The notes under the pieces are model-generated. The model saw only the letters and a list, made by a program, of their open reading frames with translations, made no database searches and was not told the DNA's origin. Positions 35,067-48,208 of a stretch of DNA of 64,000 bases are shown piece after piece; the stretch's first letter is position 1, and each line of letters starts with the position of its first letter. This DNA comes from Hemerocallis citrina. Taxonomy: Eukaryota; Streptophyta; Magnoliopsida; Asparagales; Asphodelaceae. Made by a program: the position numbers and the translations under genes. The stretch covers positions 153,091,368 to 153,155,367 of the forward strand of contig CM030358.1 in NCBI GenBank assembly GCA_017893485.1, written 5' to 3'.

Positions 35067-35893
35067 TTAAATTTGAAATATTTTCGATTGTTTTACTGAA
35101 GAGATGATGATGAAACATTTAAACAGAAGGTTAGCTCAACACCTGAAATTACAGGAATACAGCATAAAGTTAGAGAAAATTCACCCTAAATAATAGAAAT
35201 TAAGTTGTCATGACATGAAGTATTTTAGGTCATGTAATAATGCAAAAGGGACGTCGACTTTCAGACCTTAAGAATCTTCACCTATATTTCCCAGCTAATA
35301 TATTTTTTGATCAAGAATGTGTAAGAATTATAGCGAGAAAACGCTGGGTTACGCAACAATTGATAATCACGAACAACCAAGCAAGTAGACCACACAAAGC
35401 ACACAAAAAACACACAAGATTTATCCCAATTCGGTGAACCTAATCCTGGATAAGAATAACCAAGATATTATTCAACTAAAAAAGATCTCAAGCCTCAAGC
35501 CTCACTAAAAGATACTATATTGTTTACAATAAAAAACGCTCAGATGAAGTACCATCTCTCACACTGTTATATAGAGATGTAGAGAAACCTAGGTCGTAGT
35601 CTTAATACAATAACCGTCCGATATACCTCTTCTCCCTTCGCCATATTCTTTTCACATCGAACCTAGTATGTAAGACATAAATCCAATAAAATGTTCTCAG
35701 TATTAACTTTCCACAGCTTGCTAAAAGTTTCAGAACTGGAACTCAATTTGTGGCTGTTAAGCCTAGTGGTGAATTTTTTTTTGCACTCAAAGTACCTATC
35801 AAGCACAAATTGAATTTTGTCAAAAGTTGATTTGACTGTTGAAATTGAAACTAAATTTGTGGCTGTTAAGCATCTAGTGTAAACTTTCTAACA
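35067..35893. other. Intergenic DNA upstream of the receptor kinase gene
   Basis: No gene. 35240-35700 resembles, on the minus strand, the Copia-type LTR remnant at 1-603 (TATATCGGAC, ACCTAGG, TATA, GGGATAAATC in the same order). 35700-35893 is AT-rich and contains a short repeated phrase, AACT.AATTTGTGGCTGTTAAGC (near 35740 and 35845). Confidence 0.5.
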
Positions 35894-35894
35894 C

Positions 35895-35902
35895 TATAAA
35901 TA
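35895..35902 (+). promoter_or_regulatory. TATA box of the receptor kinase gene
   Basis: The sequence tataaata lies 75 bp before the ATG at 35977. The same words, AACACTATAAATA, occur at 61761-61772 upstream of a truncated relative, which supports a shared inherited promoter. Confidence 0.75.
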
Positions 35903-35976
35903 GGTTGAGAAAGTATGTTTGAAAAAATATATGCATGAATCATTTAGATCATCTATAGAATTATTCTTATACCCTC

Positions 35977-38900
35977 ATGGCAAAACAATCTTCAGTTTCT
36001 CGGGTGATTACCACTATAACAATCATCTTTTTATTTCTCCAAGTGAGCTCCTCGGCCTCTCCAACTTCTGCGCAAACTGCAGTCAGCCTACCAAAACACA
36101 ACAATGAGACCGACTATCATGCACTCCTCTCCTTCAAGTCCATGATATCCGGTGATCTTCAAAGGCCATTGGCCTCATGGAATGCCTCCATCCATTTTTG
36201 CGAATGGACTGGAGTCACTTGCGGTGGTAATCGACACCCTCAAAGGGTTGTTGCCTTGAACCTGAGCTCCTTAGCTTTGAATGGGCGCATATCATCTGCG
36301 GTTGGCAACCTCACTTTCCTCAAGAGCATGGACCTGTCTACCAACCAACTTCACGGACAAATCCCGGACGAGATGGGTGAGTTGTCCCGCTTGCAACATC
36401 TCGACTTGAGTGCAAATTCTCTTCAAGGAGGTATTCCATCTACTCTCTCTCATTGTTCACATTTGCAAAACCTCAGCATGCATGATAACGAGCTTGATGG
36501 TGAAATACCACCTAGTCTCGGCAACGGCTGCTTCGACCTCCGAATCATAAAGTTGAGCCACAACAGTCTTGCAGGAAGAATCCCACCTTCATTGGCAAAC
36601 CTCTCCTCTCTCTCTTATCTAGACTTGGGCCATAACCAACTGAGTGGGGTTATCCCGCCGGAAATGGGCAACCTCAAATCTCTCACTGAGCTTTACCTAT
36701 TCATAAACCAACTTTCAGGGGAAATCCCTCCAACTTTGGGCAAACTTTCCAAACTAGAAAAGCTTTATTTGCCATTCAACAACCTTCATGGAACCATTCC
36801 TTCTTCAATGTGGAACCTCTCCACTCTTTCTTATTTCTGTGTAGCATCTAATAACTTGTGGGGAGTAATCCCGACGGATGCATTTAAGTCTCTTCCTCTG
36901 CTTGTGAAAATCAACTTGTTCAGTAACCAATTTCATGGCCCTATACCATTGTCACTATCCAACGCAACTCATCTCAAGTTCATGCAACTTGACTACAACA
37001 TGTTCAGTGGTAAAATCCCTGCTAACCTCGGCAGGAACTTACCAAATTTGCAATGGATGAATTTGCAATACAACCAGTTGGAAGCTAGGAGTCCTGATGA
37101 CTGGAAATTTATTGAAAATATAGTTAACTGCACCAGTCTAAATATTCTGTCATTAGGATCCAACAACCTTACTGGAATTCTGCCTCCCTCCATTGCAAAC
37201 CTTTCCAGCACTCTCCAATATCTCACCATGGAGGACAACATAATCTCTGGAAACATCCCTCCAGCGATTGGAAACCTCGGAAGCTTGATGGTTCTTGACT
37301 TGAGCCAGAACTTGCTTGGCGGTTCTATTCCTGTCTCTATTGGAATGCTTAAAAACTTAACTAAACTCGATCTGAGCAGTAACAAACTTTTCGGAGAGAT
37401 CCCATCCACCCTAGGGAACCTTGCTCAACTGATTGATGTTTCTCTAGGTTCCAACAAACTGACCGGAACTATACCAACGAGTCTTGGAAATTGCCAAAAT
37501 TTGAATTCCCTAAACCTTGAATCAAACTTTCTTAGTGGCAGAATACCCAAAGACATTCTCACCATAGCCAACCTAAACAGGGGTCTGAGATTAGCATCCA
37601 ATTTATTAACCGGTCCGCTACCGCCAGAAGTGGGGAGCTTGATAAACTCAGAAGTAATTGATTTGAGTAGAAACAAGTTGTTCGGGGGTAATTCCCAGTA
37701 CTCTTGGTTCTTGTCAAGTGCTGCAAATACTTTCACTAAGTGGGAATTTCTTCCAAGGAAGCATTCCGATAACTTTGAGATCGCTGAAAGGAATTCAATC
37801 ACTTGACTTTTCAGAAAACAACTTTTCTGGGAGAATACCAGATTTCTTTCAGGACTTTAAGGCTCTGCAGTATCTCAATCTATCCTACAATAACTTTGAA
37901 GGTGAAGTTCCAAGTCTTGGGGTCTTTAAAAATGCAAGTGAAGTTTCAGTTACTGGAAACAGTGAACTTTGTGGAGGGAACTCAGAATTCCACCTTCGAG
38001 CTTGCCCTTCTCAATCCTCATCGAGAAAGCATGTCATTCGTGTTCTGGTAGTGATTATTTCAATTACTACTACAATTATATTCTTGTTCGCCCTCTTCAT
38101 GTTACTTGTTGTCCGTGGCTCCAAACGAAAATCCAGAGGGAAATCTTTTCAGTCGGAACCAACCAAAGAGCAACATGTTAGAGTCCGTTATGATGAACTT
38201 GTGAGAGCAACAAATGGATTCTCTACTGAAAATCTGGTTGGCAAAGGAAGCTTCGGTGCAGTATATAAAGGAATACTTAATGTTCATGACACCATGAAGT
38301 CTGTTGCTGTGAAGGTCCTAAACCTTCAAATACATGGTGCAGCAAAGAGCTTTATAGCTGAATGTGAAGCCTTGAGAAATATTCGTCATCGCAATCTTGT
38401 CAAGATCCTTACTACATGCTCAAGTGCAGATTTCAGAGGCAATGATTTCAAAGCTGTAGTCTTTGAGTTCATGGAAAATGGGAGTTTAGACGGTTGGTTG
38501 CATCCAAAGGAAAATGAGCAAGCAGAACCAAAGAAATTGAACCTTTTGCAAAGGTTGAACATAGCCATTGATGTAGCTTCTGCCATTGACTATCTCCATC
38601 ATTACAGTGAGGCACCTATTATTCACTGTGATCTGAAGCCAAGCAACATCCTTCTTGATAACGACATGACTGCTCATGTGGGTGACTTCGGGCTGGCGAG
38701 GTTTGTCAAGAAAATTGCCAGCAAGTCTTCTCAATACTCAACAAACTCTGCTGGTTTGAAAGGAACTATTGGTTATGTTGCTCCAGGTGAAACAAAATTA
38801 AACTCTCCCATGCTACTTCTTAATCTTGATATTAACTTTAAAAACTGATAATTCGTAATGCTCTTTATTCGTCCGTACACTTCTTTTAAACAGCAACAAA

Positions 38901-39653
38901 ATATATTTTTTTTTTTAGGGAAAAGAGTATTTCTGTAGGATACCAAATTTTTTACAAAGTAATCAATTTGCACTCCATGAATTTATTAAAGCATTTGCTT
39001 CATAATTGCAAGACTGAATAAAAAAAAGGCTAAGTACGCTAGATAAATAACAAACTTAGCATTATTTCACAATTATGTATCTTATGTTTTCTATGTTTTT
39101 TTTGTTATCGATCTACATGTTTTGCTTAACGCTGTTCTCATCAACTTACATTACTTAGAACATAATTACTACGGAACACATGTTCAACTTTCCTTACTCT
39201 TTTCTAGAAACGCATTTTCTAGATTAAGTGTTGAGTCTTTGTTTCTAGCCTCACTATGAATTGCACATTTCCACTACTGCAGAGTACGGTATGGCAAACA
39301 AAATTTCTACTCGTGGAGATGTGTATAGCTATGGAATACTGCTTTTAGAAATGTTTACTGAAAAGAGACCAACCGATGGCTTATTCATGGAAGGTTTAAG
39401 CCTTAGAAAGTTTGTAGAAATGGCATTACCTGAAAGAGTAGGAGATGTCATTGATCCGCGGCTCCTCTTACTAGAAGATGCAACAGAAAGTGATGATGCT
39501 AAAACTGTGTACAGAGTAAGGGTTATCGAGTGCATAGCTTCAATGCTTAGCATCGGCATCTTATGTGCAAGTGAACTCCCAGCAGACCGAATGGAGATGG
39601 CAGACATTGTTAGGAAACTGCACAGTGTCAGGGATGTTTTCCTTAAAAAATAA
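35977..39653 (+). CDS. LRR receptor-like kinase, subfamily XII type, with a frameshift
   Basis: A plasma membrane receptor kinase like the immune receptors XA21, FLS2 and EFR. The ATG at 35977 opens a hydrophobic signal peptide (ITTITIIFLFLQV). An N-terminal cap with HFCEWTGVTC follows, then about 20 plant-type LRRs (LxxLxLxxNxLxGxIP), a Cys-containing C-cap and a membrane span near 38035-38115. The kinase starts near 38230: GKGSFGAVYKG, Lys in VAVKVL, IIHCDLKPSN, VGDFGLA and GTIGYVAP. HCD in place of HRD makes it a non-RD kinase, typical of pattern-recognition receptors. One intron (38787-39282) splits the codon after GYVAP, as in this subfamily; exon 2 ends FLKK at 39653. One extra G in the run 37683-37687 breaks the frame in the last LRRs. 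The full product would be about 1000 residues, normal for the family. As written it yields a kinase-less 609-residue LRR protein, unless the extra G is an assembly error. The ligand is unknown. Confidence 0.9.
38787..39282 (+). other. Intron of the receptor kinase gene (496 bp)
   Basis: The donor is GTGAAACA after ...GCTCCAG and the acceptor is CTACTGCAG before AGTACGG. Splicing restores a Glu codon across the junction (GYVAP-EYGMANK). AT-rich. Without splicing the frame runs only to 38848. Confidence 0.9.
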
Positions 39654-40534
39654 AACCAGGGTAAAGTGACAAAGGAAATATCAGTATAGGTAAGTGGAAA
39701 TTCTACCTACAGCTAATCTATCAGGTGCCCATGAAAAGATGTAAAATGATGTTATTCAGTACTATGTTTGTTCTCTTAGAAGGGTTTGTGTAATATTAAA
39801 ATAAAACACCGACATGCACTTGTTGGATTAAAATAAAACACCAACATGCACTTGTTGGACTAATGCCATAGTTGTAAACAGGTGCACAATATTTGTAAGA
39901 AAGGTCATAATCGTTTGTTTTGTTTTTCTTTCTTTGCATTACTCTTTTCTTAAATGTCTTGGGTTGGAAAGGAAGACCTGACATTTAAGTTACTCTCTTG
40001 GGTTCTTAAATAGTTGAATCATTTTGCAATTGTATTAGTTTAATTTTTTATATATATGAAATCAATAAATTTACAAAATAATCGATGCATCGCATAAAAT
40101 CCAAAATGAAAACTAATCGACTTTTAAGATAACAAACCATATTTGTCCCATATTTGGTACCACTGAAATTTCAAGTTTACAGGCATTTAGGTCCCCAACA
40201 ACGAATTGAATTCTGTCACCTTTTTTTCAGAAAAAAAAAAAAAACCGAATTGAATTCTTACTCTCAGAGATGGTAAATAAGTACTTGTGGTACTTAAGTT
40301 TACAATGCTTATCAGTATTTTGTTACTGACATTTTGATTTTGGGTATAAGTTGAACAGTTGCAAAGGTTCAAAAAGTCTACAAATTCTTGTTGAAATGTC
40401 AAAAGTCTACAAGTGAACATTTTGGGTATAATACAATCAATTGATTCCATTTCAATGCTCGATCCTCAAATCCAAATAGAGGAATCCAATTTAAATCAAT
40501 CCCAAATACAAACTCCTAAATCAAAATCCAACTT
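39654..40534. other. 3' flank of the receptor kinase gene
   Basis: AT-rich and without a convincing gene. It includes the probable 3' UTR; AATAAAA-type signals occur near 39800 and 39830, within a direct repeat of AAAATAAAACACC.ACATGCACTTGTTGGA. A short block near 40432, ACAATCAATTGATTCCATTT, resembles the Copia LTR end near 57290. Confidence 0.6.
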
Positions 40535-40539
40535 GTAAT

Positions 40540-40809
40540 TGTTGGATGTATATGTATATTCTCAATATAATAGGATAATATTGTGTATATTATTCTCTGG
40601 GGCAACACGGGTTTACACGTGTTATGTATTAATTATTAGAACGGGTTGAGTGGGCTAAAAGCCCAGTACCCTAAACCCAGTCTAATCTCTTTATAAGCTG
40701 GTCTAGAGAGGTAGTGCTCTGTGATATTCCAATACTGATAAGCAGGGTATAATATCTTAAGCGGCTAGAGATTAACCCTAACTCTAATTTCCCCAAATCA
40801 GTATTAACA
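40540..40809 (+). repeat. 5' LTR of Copia element 1
   Basis: 270 bp. It contains a TATA-like ctttataagc near 40690 and ACACGTGT near 40616. Followed directly by AATCTTAAGATATTAG rather than a TGG-starting primer site. Confidence 0.92.
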
Positions 40810-42699
40810 ATCTTAAGATATTAGAATTAATTTTGAGATTAAGAGAGAGCTATACCTAATCGCTCGTCGGAATACACAGCTGCGCCGTCGGGCGCCGCCG
40901 TCGCTGGCTGTCGCCGTCTCCCCTAACGCCGGTGTCGTCACAAGCCGCTAGTGTCACCATGGCGATAGCAGCAAAAGCATGCTTCCCTTTCTTTCCCTTA
41001 ATCCCAAGCGCCAACAGAGAGAGAAGAAAGGGATAAATCAGATCTGATATCTCCATCGTCGATCGAGTGAAGTAGTCGACTCGTCGTCGTCGTCCTTCCA
41101 CTTCGATCTGATCCAGTCTTCGGGCCGCCATCGCCCGTCGGTTCAACGCCTGCGACAACAGATTGGAAGTCGATCACCCTGCGCGATCTGAGCCCGTCCT
41201 CTCACCGTCAACCTCTGATCAAATCCAAACATATTTGGATCTAGGCGAGGAAGTCGTTGACGCCCTTGCTCCGTCATCAGCCGTCGTGCGCAGTTGGGTT
41301 CTCCCTGACTTCGAATCGCTGAGTGTAATGGGTTTGGGATCAGATGAGATCCTATTTTCTCATTGGATGGGCATTGGTGTTCTGTGTTCGGGTTGGAGAG
41401 GGGATCCTGGCAGTTGAGTTTGACTCAGATCTGACCAAACAAGAATTTTCATTGGTTGAGAATTCGGAGTTTGGTGTTCAGGTTGTTGGAGCAGATCCAG
41501 ATTCAGGTCCAGTCCAACAGCTACTCTATTGGTTGGAGATTGCTGTTTGGTGTTTGGACTGTTAGATCAGATCTAAATTAAAGATAAGTTCTTCACCAAA
41601 TTTAAATTGTTATTTAATTATTTGTTCGTATTAAGCATTGGTTAATTAAATACAAATTTGAACAATTGTTTTAGCTATGTGCTAAAAATCGAATATCCAT
41701 TTTGATATGTTAAATTATAGATGTTGACTATAAATTTGTATCTCCAATTAAATTGTTGTGAATTAGATAGTGCTAATAAGTCGTTTAATTGGCTAATCTT
41801 TAACAATTTGATGAATGTAGGAACTCCAAAGTTACTTACAAATTGTGTGTATCGGAGACGATGGATTTGCATCATGGTATGATAAGTCTGCACTACGCAG
41901 GCTTCTCCATCGAATTTGGTAAAAAACTTCTAACTTGAAGTGTCGGTATGATCTACTTTAACCTCTTAGTATTTTTATGTGATGAATGTGTTAACGTTTT
42001 GTACGTTTGATCACATGATTGAGAGTTTTAGATCATAGTTATTCTCGCTTTGAAAGCTAGTATGTTTAGGGTTGTTAAATATTTTATCATACTATGTGTA
42101 TCGATATTTTGACAAATCCATTGTTTGCATTTTGTGTGAGATTATATATTTGCTTCTCTAATAATTAAAATTTTTTGTATAAGATTTATAACAAATGTCC
42201 GTAACTTAGATAGGAGCATTCTGTAATGCAGAATATGACTCCATTATTTACGTTTTGTTCTTTATCGTTCATTATACTGTGTGTGCAAAATTGAATTACA
42301 AAATATGGGTCATTATCTCGCTTAGTGTTTCGAAGATGATGAAGAACGAATAAAGAAAATTATAGCTCAATTTGTTTGAGCACGTGGACATTGTTAGAAT
42401 CACTAGAGAAAGCAAACAACTTTGTAAAATGTGATAGAGTAATCTTGTATTAGCTCTTATAATGTGCTTACATTGTCAATCGCATGTATAAGTTGAGTTT
42501 AACAAATGAAACAATTAATAATAATAGTTCTAATTATGTTCTTGAACCTAGCATAATTGGCTAGGATTTGATAAATATATATTCAATTGTCTGTGAGGAA
42601 ATGTGATCTAATTATCAAAACTGTGGGGAAACGGAGTTAAAAAGCTATTGAGTCAAAAGCTTTAACATCCAAGTTGTTTTGAAATTTAGAATCACTGTG

Positions 42700-42990
42700 A
42701 ACTATGTATTAATTTGTTTGTTCTAGTTAAAACTCATAACTCTGCCAAATGACACTTCATTAAATATGACAAATATAAAAGTTGTGCTCAGATTATGATT
42801 ACTAGAAAATCATTTAGTATGGTCTCTAGGAGCACACAACTTCTTGAGTCAATACATTCTGATATTTGTGATCTCAGTAGCTTTGTGACTATATGAGACG
42901 ATTGTTGGTCAGAAGTATTTAATCACCTATGTAGATGATTATTGAATGTTTGTCATACACATATGGAGGCTGTAACACTCGTTATTGTGA
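42700..42990 (+). pseudogene. Copia element 1, decayed integrase start
   Basis: The translation around 42785-42890 gives C-QIMITRKSFSMVSRS and LLESIHSDICDL, the usual pre-integrase to integrase transition of Copia. It is followed after a break by GQKYLITYVDDY near 42910. Frames are interrupted by stops and indels. Confidence 0.7.
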
Positions 42991-44379
42991 TAAATTAAAA
43001 TCTAGTTAAATGCTAAAAATCAAGGGTTCAGTGTTGATGGAGGTGGTGAATATGTTTAACAACTTTAGAGAAGTTTGAATTGGGCATAATCTCCACTGCA
43101 CTCTACTTACAACAATCAAACAGTGTTGATAAAAGTTAGAATCAAACTCTTAGTGAAATTTTGAATTCTATATTATTGACTGTTGTTTGTCTTGTATAAT
43201 AATGAGTGATGTTGTATTGTTAATCATATCTCTAATGTGTTACTACACCTTAAATTGAATACACCTTGTAAATCATAGCATGAAAACACAAATAATTTTG
43301 TTAAAGTGAAAATTTGTGTTGTGATACATTTGTTAGAGTACATGACCCTAGAAGGCCTAAAGTAGGACCTGCAACAAATATTTGTGTGTTTAGAAAGTGC
43401 AGAATGTAGCTCTGTGGACAGATGTTGGATCTATCTAATTTGTGTTAGAAGAATCTAGATTTGCAAAGTTCTTTGAGGATATGTTCATCAAACATAAATA
43501 TATGAAATAATCTAGTCCTACAAACACGTTCAATGATTCACAGTTGGAATCAAGAACCAGCCTTACTGACACTTGAAAACCTGAATGACAAATGAGCTAA
43601 GAAGAGTCTTTAGTAGACAATGAGATGATTTTGTGTCATACAATATTACTTCAATTTAGTTGATCTGCCAAAAGAGACTAAAACTATAGTAAGTGGGCTT
43701 TTGTAGAAGAAACTTATTTTTGATTGTTCAGTAGTAATTTTAATGCTTTTTAGTAGCAACAAATTGACTGAGAAAATGGAGTAGATTTATTTGATGTTTA
43801 CTCAAATGTTTGTCATATTGCTACAATAAGTATTCTTCTTACCCTTATATCTATTGGAAATTTTGTCATTCATAAAGAATATTTAAAAAGTTTGGTACTT
43901 GATATTTTGTACTGAACAGTTTTGTACTGAAAAGTTTTGAATTAATATGTTTAGTGAACAAGATTTACAATTTAGTAAAGTCATCATATACTTTAAAACA
44001 TGTAATATAGCTAGCGTATAAATATTTTGACAAATTTCTCAAAGAGCCTAGTATATGAATTAAGTAATTCAGATCAGTGCCTTTAACTTTGTGGTGTGTC
44101 AAATATAATAGCTATTATTTACTTGGTTTTATTGACATGGTTGTTGATTGGAAGTGACATCTCTATTCTAAATGGAGTTAAAATTGTGCTATCCAAATAA
44201 ATTTAGCACCTAAGTGGTGTGGACACCATATTATGTATAAGGTTGAGTTTTGGTTGGCAAGGGATAACCCTTAGTCAAACTCGATAAATCAATAATGTGT
44301 TTCAAAAGTGGGGATATAGTGATTGAAAGTGTATTTTGAAACACCTTATGATTATGATAAAAGGTTGACACCTTATGAT

Positions 44380-44715
44380 GGTGCAACTATGAGACAGGTA
44401 GATCATTCTAAAGAATTGAAAGTCTCATGTATACAAAGATCTACACTAGAATAGACATAGCCTTTGAGGTAGGTATGATCTGCAGATTCACTAATAATCC
44501 CATACACATTTGAGTGCCCTTAAGAGGCTAATGAGATACCTGAGTGGTACTCAAGAGTTTGCTTTGTGCTACTCAAAGTTTAGTGAAAGTCGACAACTAC
44601 TTTCTCATAGATTAAGTGCAATTGCGACAAGTGTGGCTAATGCTCTTGCTAAGAGACTTGAAAATGATCTAATTATCAAAATTGTGGGGGAAATGGAGTT
44701 AAAAGCTATTTAGTC
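44380..44715 (+). pseudogene. Copia element 1, decayed RNase H region
   Basis: A 67-codon frame includes LKRLMRYLSGTQEFALCYS, the block before Copia RNase H. Upstream in broken frames are VDHSKELESLMY-like and DIAFEVGMICRFTNNP-like pieces. The catalytic part after it is shortened; DNA resembling SVANALAKRLEND follows. Confidence 0.75.
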
Positions 44716-45728
44716 AAAAGCTTTAACATCCAAGTTGTTTTGAAATTTAGAATCCAATTGGAGCCATAGAGAAGTTCAAACTGAAGCATCAATTTTAGGC
44801 AGTTGACATGCTTTAGATAATTTGAAAAGTTCTATGTAAATTCTGTTGATATATAATTTCATTCCAATTTTGATGATGCTATATATTTTCATAATTTACT
44901 TAGAATCATCTCATTATTCCAAAAGAAAGTATGAAAACTTGTCGATGTGTTTCCGATGTTTAGAATGATTGTTATATCATTCCAATTCTGATGATATAAC
45001 TCTTTTATGGATTCATGTTTCATTCCAATTTTGATGATTCAGAATTAACCATAATTGATTTGACTGTTCTATCATTCCAATATGAAACATAGTATAGTTC
45101 TTGTGTAGAAACTATAATAGTTCTTGTTCTTTATTTTATTAAAGAAACTTGATTGTGATGCTTGCGTTACATTTTGCTAAGCTATCGTTGAATTGTACTA
45201 AGTTCTTTAGTAGAACCAGATACTTTATGAAATTTGCTAGAATTCTTAGAGATATGTCTCTTGATATTCTTGTTTTCAATAAGCTAGCAAAGATGGAGGA
45301 GTTAAATCTGTCAACATAGATTTCAGAATAATGATTTGCTCAAAATGCATAAAGCAGTTTGCAAGGATATAGTTTTGGTTTATTTATCGAAAGAATAAAT
45401 TTACCACTTGCTTGATAAAACTTCTGTTGAGTTTAAGACTCTTGTGTTCATGAGCTTAAAACTCATATTTTGTTCTTGAAGTTTATTTGCTTTGGTTGAT
45501 TTTGAAACTATGACAGTTTCTCTAGTTGGTTTAGTCATTGTGAACTATTCTGTTTTGATATAGTTTTAGAACTATTTGATTATTTTGGTTTAGTCATATT
45601 TGAACTATTCAAGTTATAATTGATTTAGTCTATTATCCATGTTCTTTATGATTCAATAATGTTTGAATTTTTGTGATCCAATATTATAACATTGCTTAGC
45701 CTAATATATTGAGAATATAGGAGGAGAT

Positions 45729-45996
45729 TGTTGGATGTATATGTATATTCTCAATATAATAGGATAAGATTGTGTATATTATTCTATGGGGCAACACGAG
45801 TTTACACGTGTTATGTATTAATTATTGGAACGGGTTGAGTGGGCTAAAAGCCCAGTACCCTAAACCCAGTCTAATCTCTTTATAAGCTGGTCTAGAGGTA
45901 GTGCTCTGTGATATTCCAATACTGATAAGCAGGGTATAATATCTTAAGCGGCTAGAGATTAACCATAACCCTAATTTTCCCAAATCAGTATTAACA
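45729..45996 (+). repeat. 3' LTR of Copia element 1
   Basis: 268 bp, near-identical to the 5' LTR and followed by the GTAAT duplication. Confidence 0.92.
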
Positions 45997-46001
45997 GTAA
46001 T

Positions 46002-46191
46002 CACTGAAAAAATGAAGAGATGAGAGAGATAGTAATAAAGTGAGAAAGATTTTTGTTTTGAGGGAAAAAAATTTAGCTTTGGAGGGAAATATCTTTAGGA
46101 GAGTGAATGTGAGCCATTGATTTTGTTTCAATTGAAGAAGAGCCACTTGATAGTTTTTTTTTTCAAATTGCCTTGTGATTTATTATATAGA
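46002..46191 (-). mobile_element. Helitron-like 5' terminal remnant
   Basis: The minus strand from 46191 reads TCTATATAATAAATCACAAGGC, preceded by A, a usual plant Helitron start. The interior matches the Helitron-like element at 31865-32545 (ATAGTAATAAAGT, the AGAGCCACTTGATAG block). Copia element 1 inserted in it; its other end was not found left of 40535. Confidence 0.55.
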
Positions 46192-46312
46192 TTATAGACA
46201 TATGCCAGATTCAAATATAAAATGTTCAGCTTCAAATTCCTTATATTTGGAGAGAAATAATTTTTAGAAGTAAGCATGATATTCATAACAAAATTATAGA
46301 ATAGGTCATATT

Positions 46313-46584
46313 TGTTAGAGGTGATTAGGAGGAATTAGGGTTAAGGTTTTTATCTCATAGCCGCTTAAGATATTATACCCTGCTTATCAGTATTGGAATT
46401 CATAGAGCACTACCTCTAGACCAGCTTTTATATGAGATGAACTGGGTTTAGGGTACTGGGCTTTATGCCCAATCAACCCGGTCCAACAATTAAACAGATA
46501 ACACGTGCAAAGCACATATTGCCCCATAGTACATTATACACAATAATATTTTATTATATTGAGAATATACCTATATATCCAACA
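46313..46584 (-). repeat. 3' LTR of Copia element 2
   Basis: 272 bp, bounded by TGTTAG and ATCCAACA on the plus strand. The polypurine tract (gaggagat on the minus strand) lies at 46585-46594. Confidence 0.88.
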
Positions 46585-48208
46585 ATCTCCTCCTATATTC
46601 TCACTATATTAGGCAATGCCCCGTTAAATCATTGGCTCACAAAAACAATATAGTTCACAGACTAAATCAATTATAACTCGAATAGTTCAAATGAGACTAA
46701 ACCAAAATAATCAAATAGTTCAAAGACCATATCAAAACAGAATAGTTCACAATGACTAAACCAACTAGAGAAACTGTCATAGTTTCAAAATCAAACAAAG
46801 CAAATAAACTTCAAGAACAAAATATGAGTTTTAAGCGCATGAACACAAGAGTCTCAAACTCAACAGAAATTTTATCAAGCAAGTGACAAATTTATTCTTT
46901 CGATAAATAAACCAAAACTATATCCTTGCAAACTGCTTTATGTTTACTCCTCCATTTTGAGCAAATCATTATTGTGAAATCTATGTTGACAGATTTAACT
47001 CCTCCATCTTTGCTAGCTTATTGTAAACAAAAATATCAAGAGACACATCTTTAAGAATTCTAGCAAATTTCATAAAGTATCTGGTTCTACTAAAGAACTT
47101 AGTACAATTCAACGATAGCTTAGCAAAATGTAACGCAAGCATCACAATCAAGTTTCTTTAATAAAATAAAGAACAAGAACTATTATAGTTTCTACACAAG
47201 AACTATACTATGTTTCATATTGGAATGATAGAACAGTCAAATCAATTATGGTTAATTCTGAATCATCAAAATTGGAATGAAACATGAATCCATAAAAGAG
47301 TTATATCATCAGAATTGGAATGATATAAAAACCATTCTAAACATCAAAAATACATCGACAAGTTTTCATGCTTTCTTTTGGAATAATAAGATGATTCTAA
47401 CTAAATTATGAAAATATATAGCATCATCAAAATTGGAATGAAATTATATATTAACAGAATTTACATGGAACTTTTCAAATTATCTAAAACATGCCAACTG
47501 CCTAAAATTGATGCTTCAATTTGAACTTCTCTATGGCTCCAATTAGATTCTAAATCTCAAAACAACTTGGATGTTAAAGCTTTGACTCAATAGCTTTTCA
47601 CTCTATTTATCCCACAGTTTTGATAATTAGATCACTTTCAAGTCTCTTAGTAAGAGCATTAGCCATACTTATCACAATTGCACTTTATCTATGAGAAAGT
47701 TCAACTAGGCTTCTTCCAGCCTTAATATACTCCTCTTACTATTATAAAGTGAGTTATGAGCTACAGTGCATTATAGCTTGATAGTCGCATAACAGAATTA
47801 GAGAATTTACATTGAACTTCTCAAATGGATGATTAGCAATAAGTCATTTAATCCACTCAGCCTCTTCCCCTGCAGAGGATAACACATAGAGATCTGATTT
47901 CTTGGATGAGAACGCAATGCTTATTTGCCTATTAATCTCCATAATTTTTCTGCTCCTACTAGTGTGAACACATATCCACTAGTTGTCGACTTTCACTAAA
48001 CTTTGAGTAGCACAAAGCAAACTCTTGAATACCACTCAGGTATCTCATTAGTCTCTTAAGGGCACTCAAATGTGTATGAGATTATTAATGAATCTGCAGA
48101 TCATACCTACCTCAAAGGCTATGTCTATCTAGTGCAGATCTCTGTATACATGAGACTGTCAATTTCTTTAGAATGATCTACCTGTCTCATAGTTGCACCA
48201 TCATTAGG

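Larger units (their letters stand above)
40540..45996 (+). mobile_element. Copia-type LTR element 1 (5457 bp, degenerate)
   Basis: LTRs at 40540-40809 and 45729-45996 start TGTTGGATGTATATG and end CAGTATTAACA; a perfect duplication GTAAT flanks the element (40535-40539 and 45997-46001). A polypurine tract, aggaggagat, precedes the 3' LTR. I count 7 substitutions and one 2-bp indel between LTRs. Pol is heavily decayed, but pieces read as Copia integrase and RNase H in the expected order. No tRNA primer site follows the 5' LTR. The segment 40860-41570 is CpG-rich and unlike the rest. Confidence 0.93.

Noticed and set aside
41163..41565. Two frames of 73-84 codons considered as a small host gene
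   Set aside because: They lie between the LTRs of Copia element 1 in a CpG-rich leader, and the counterpart in element 2 (54440-54780) does not keep the frame.
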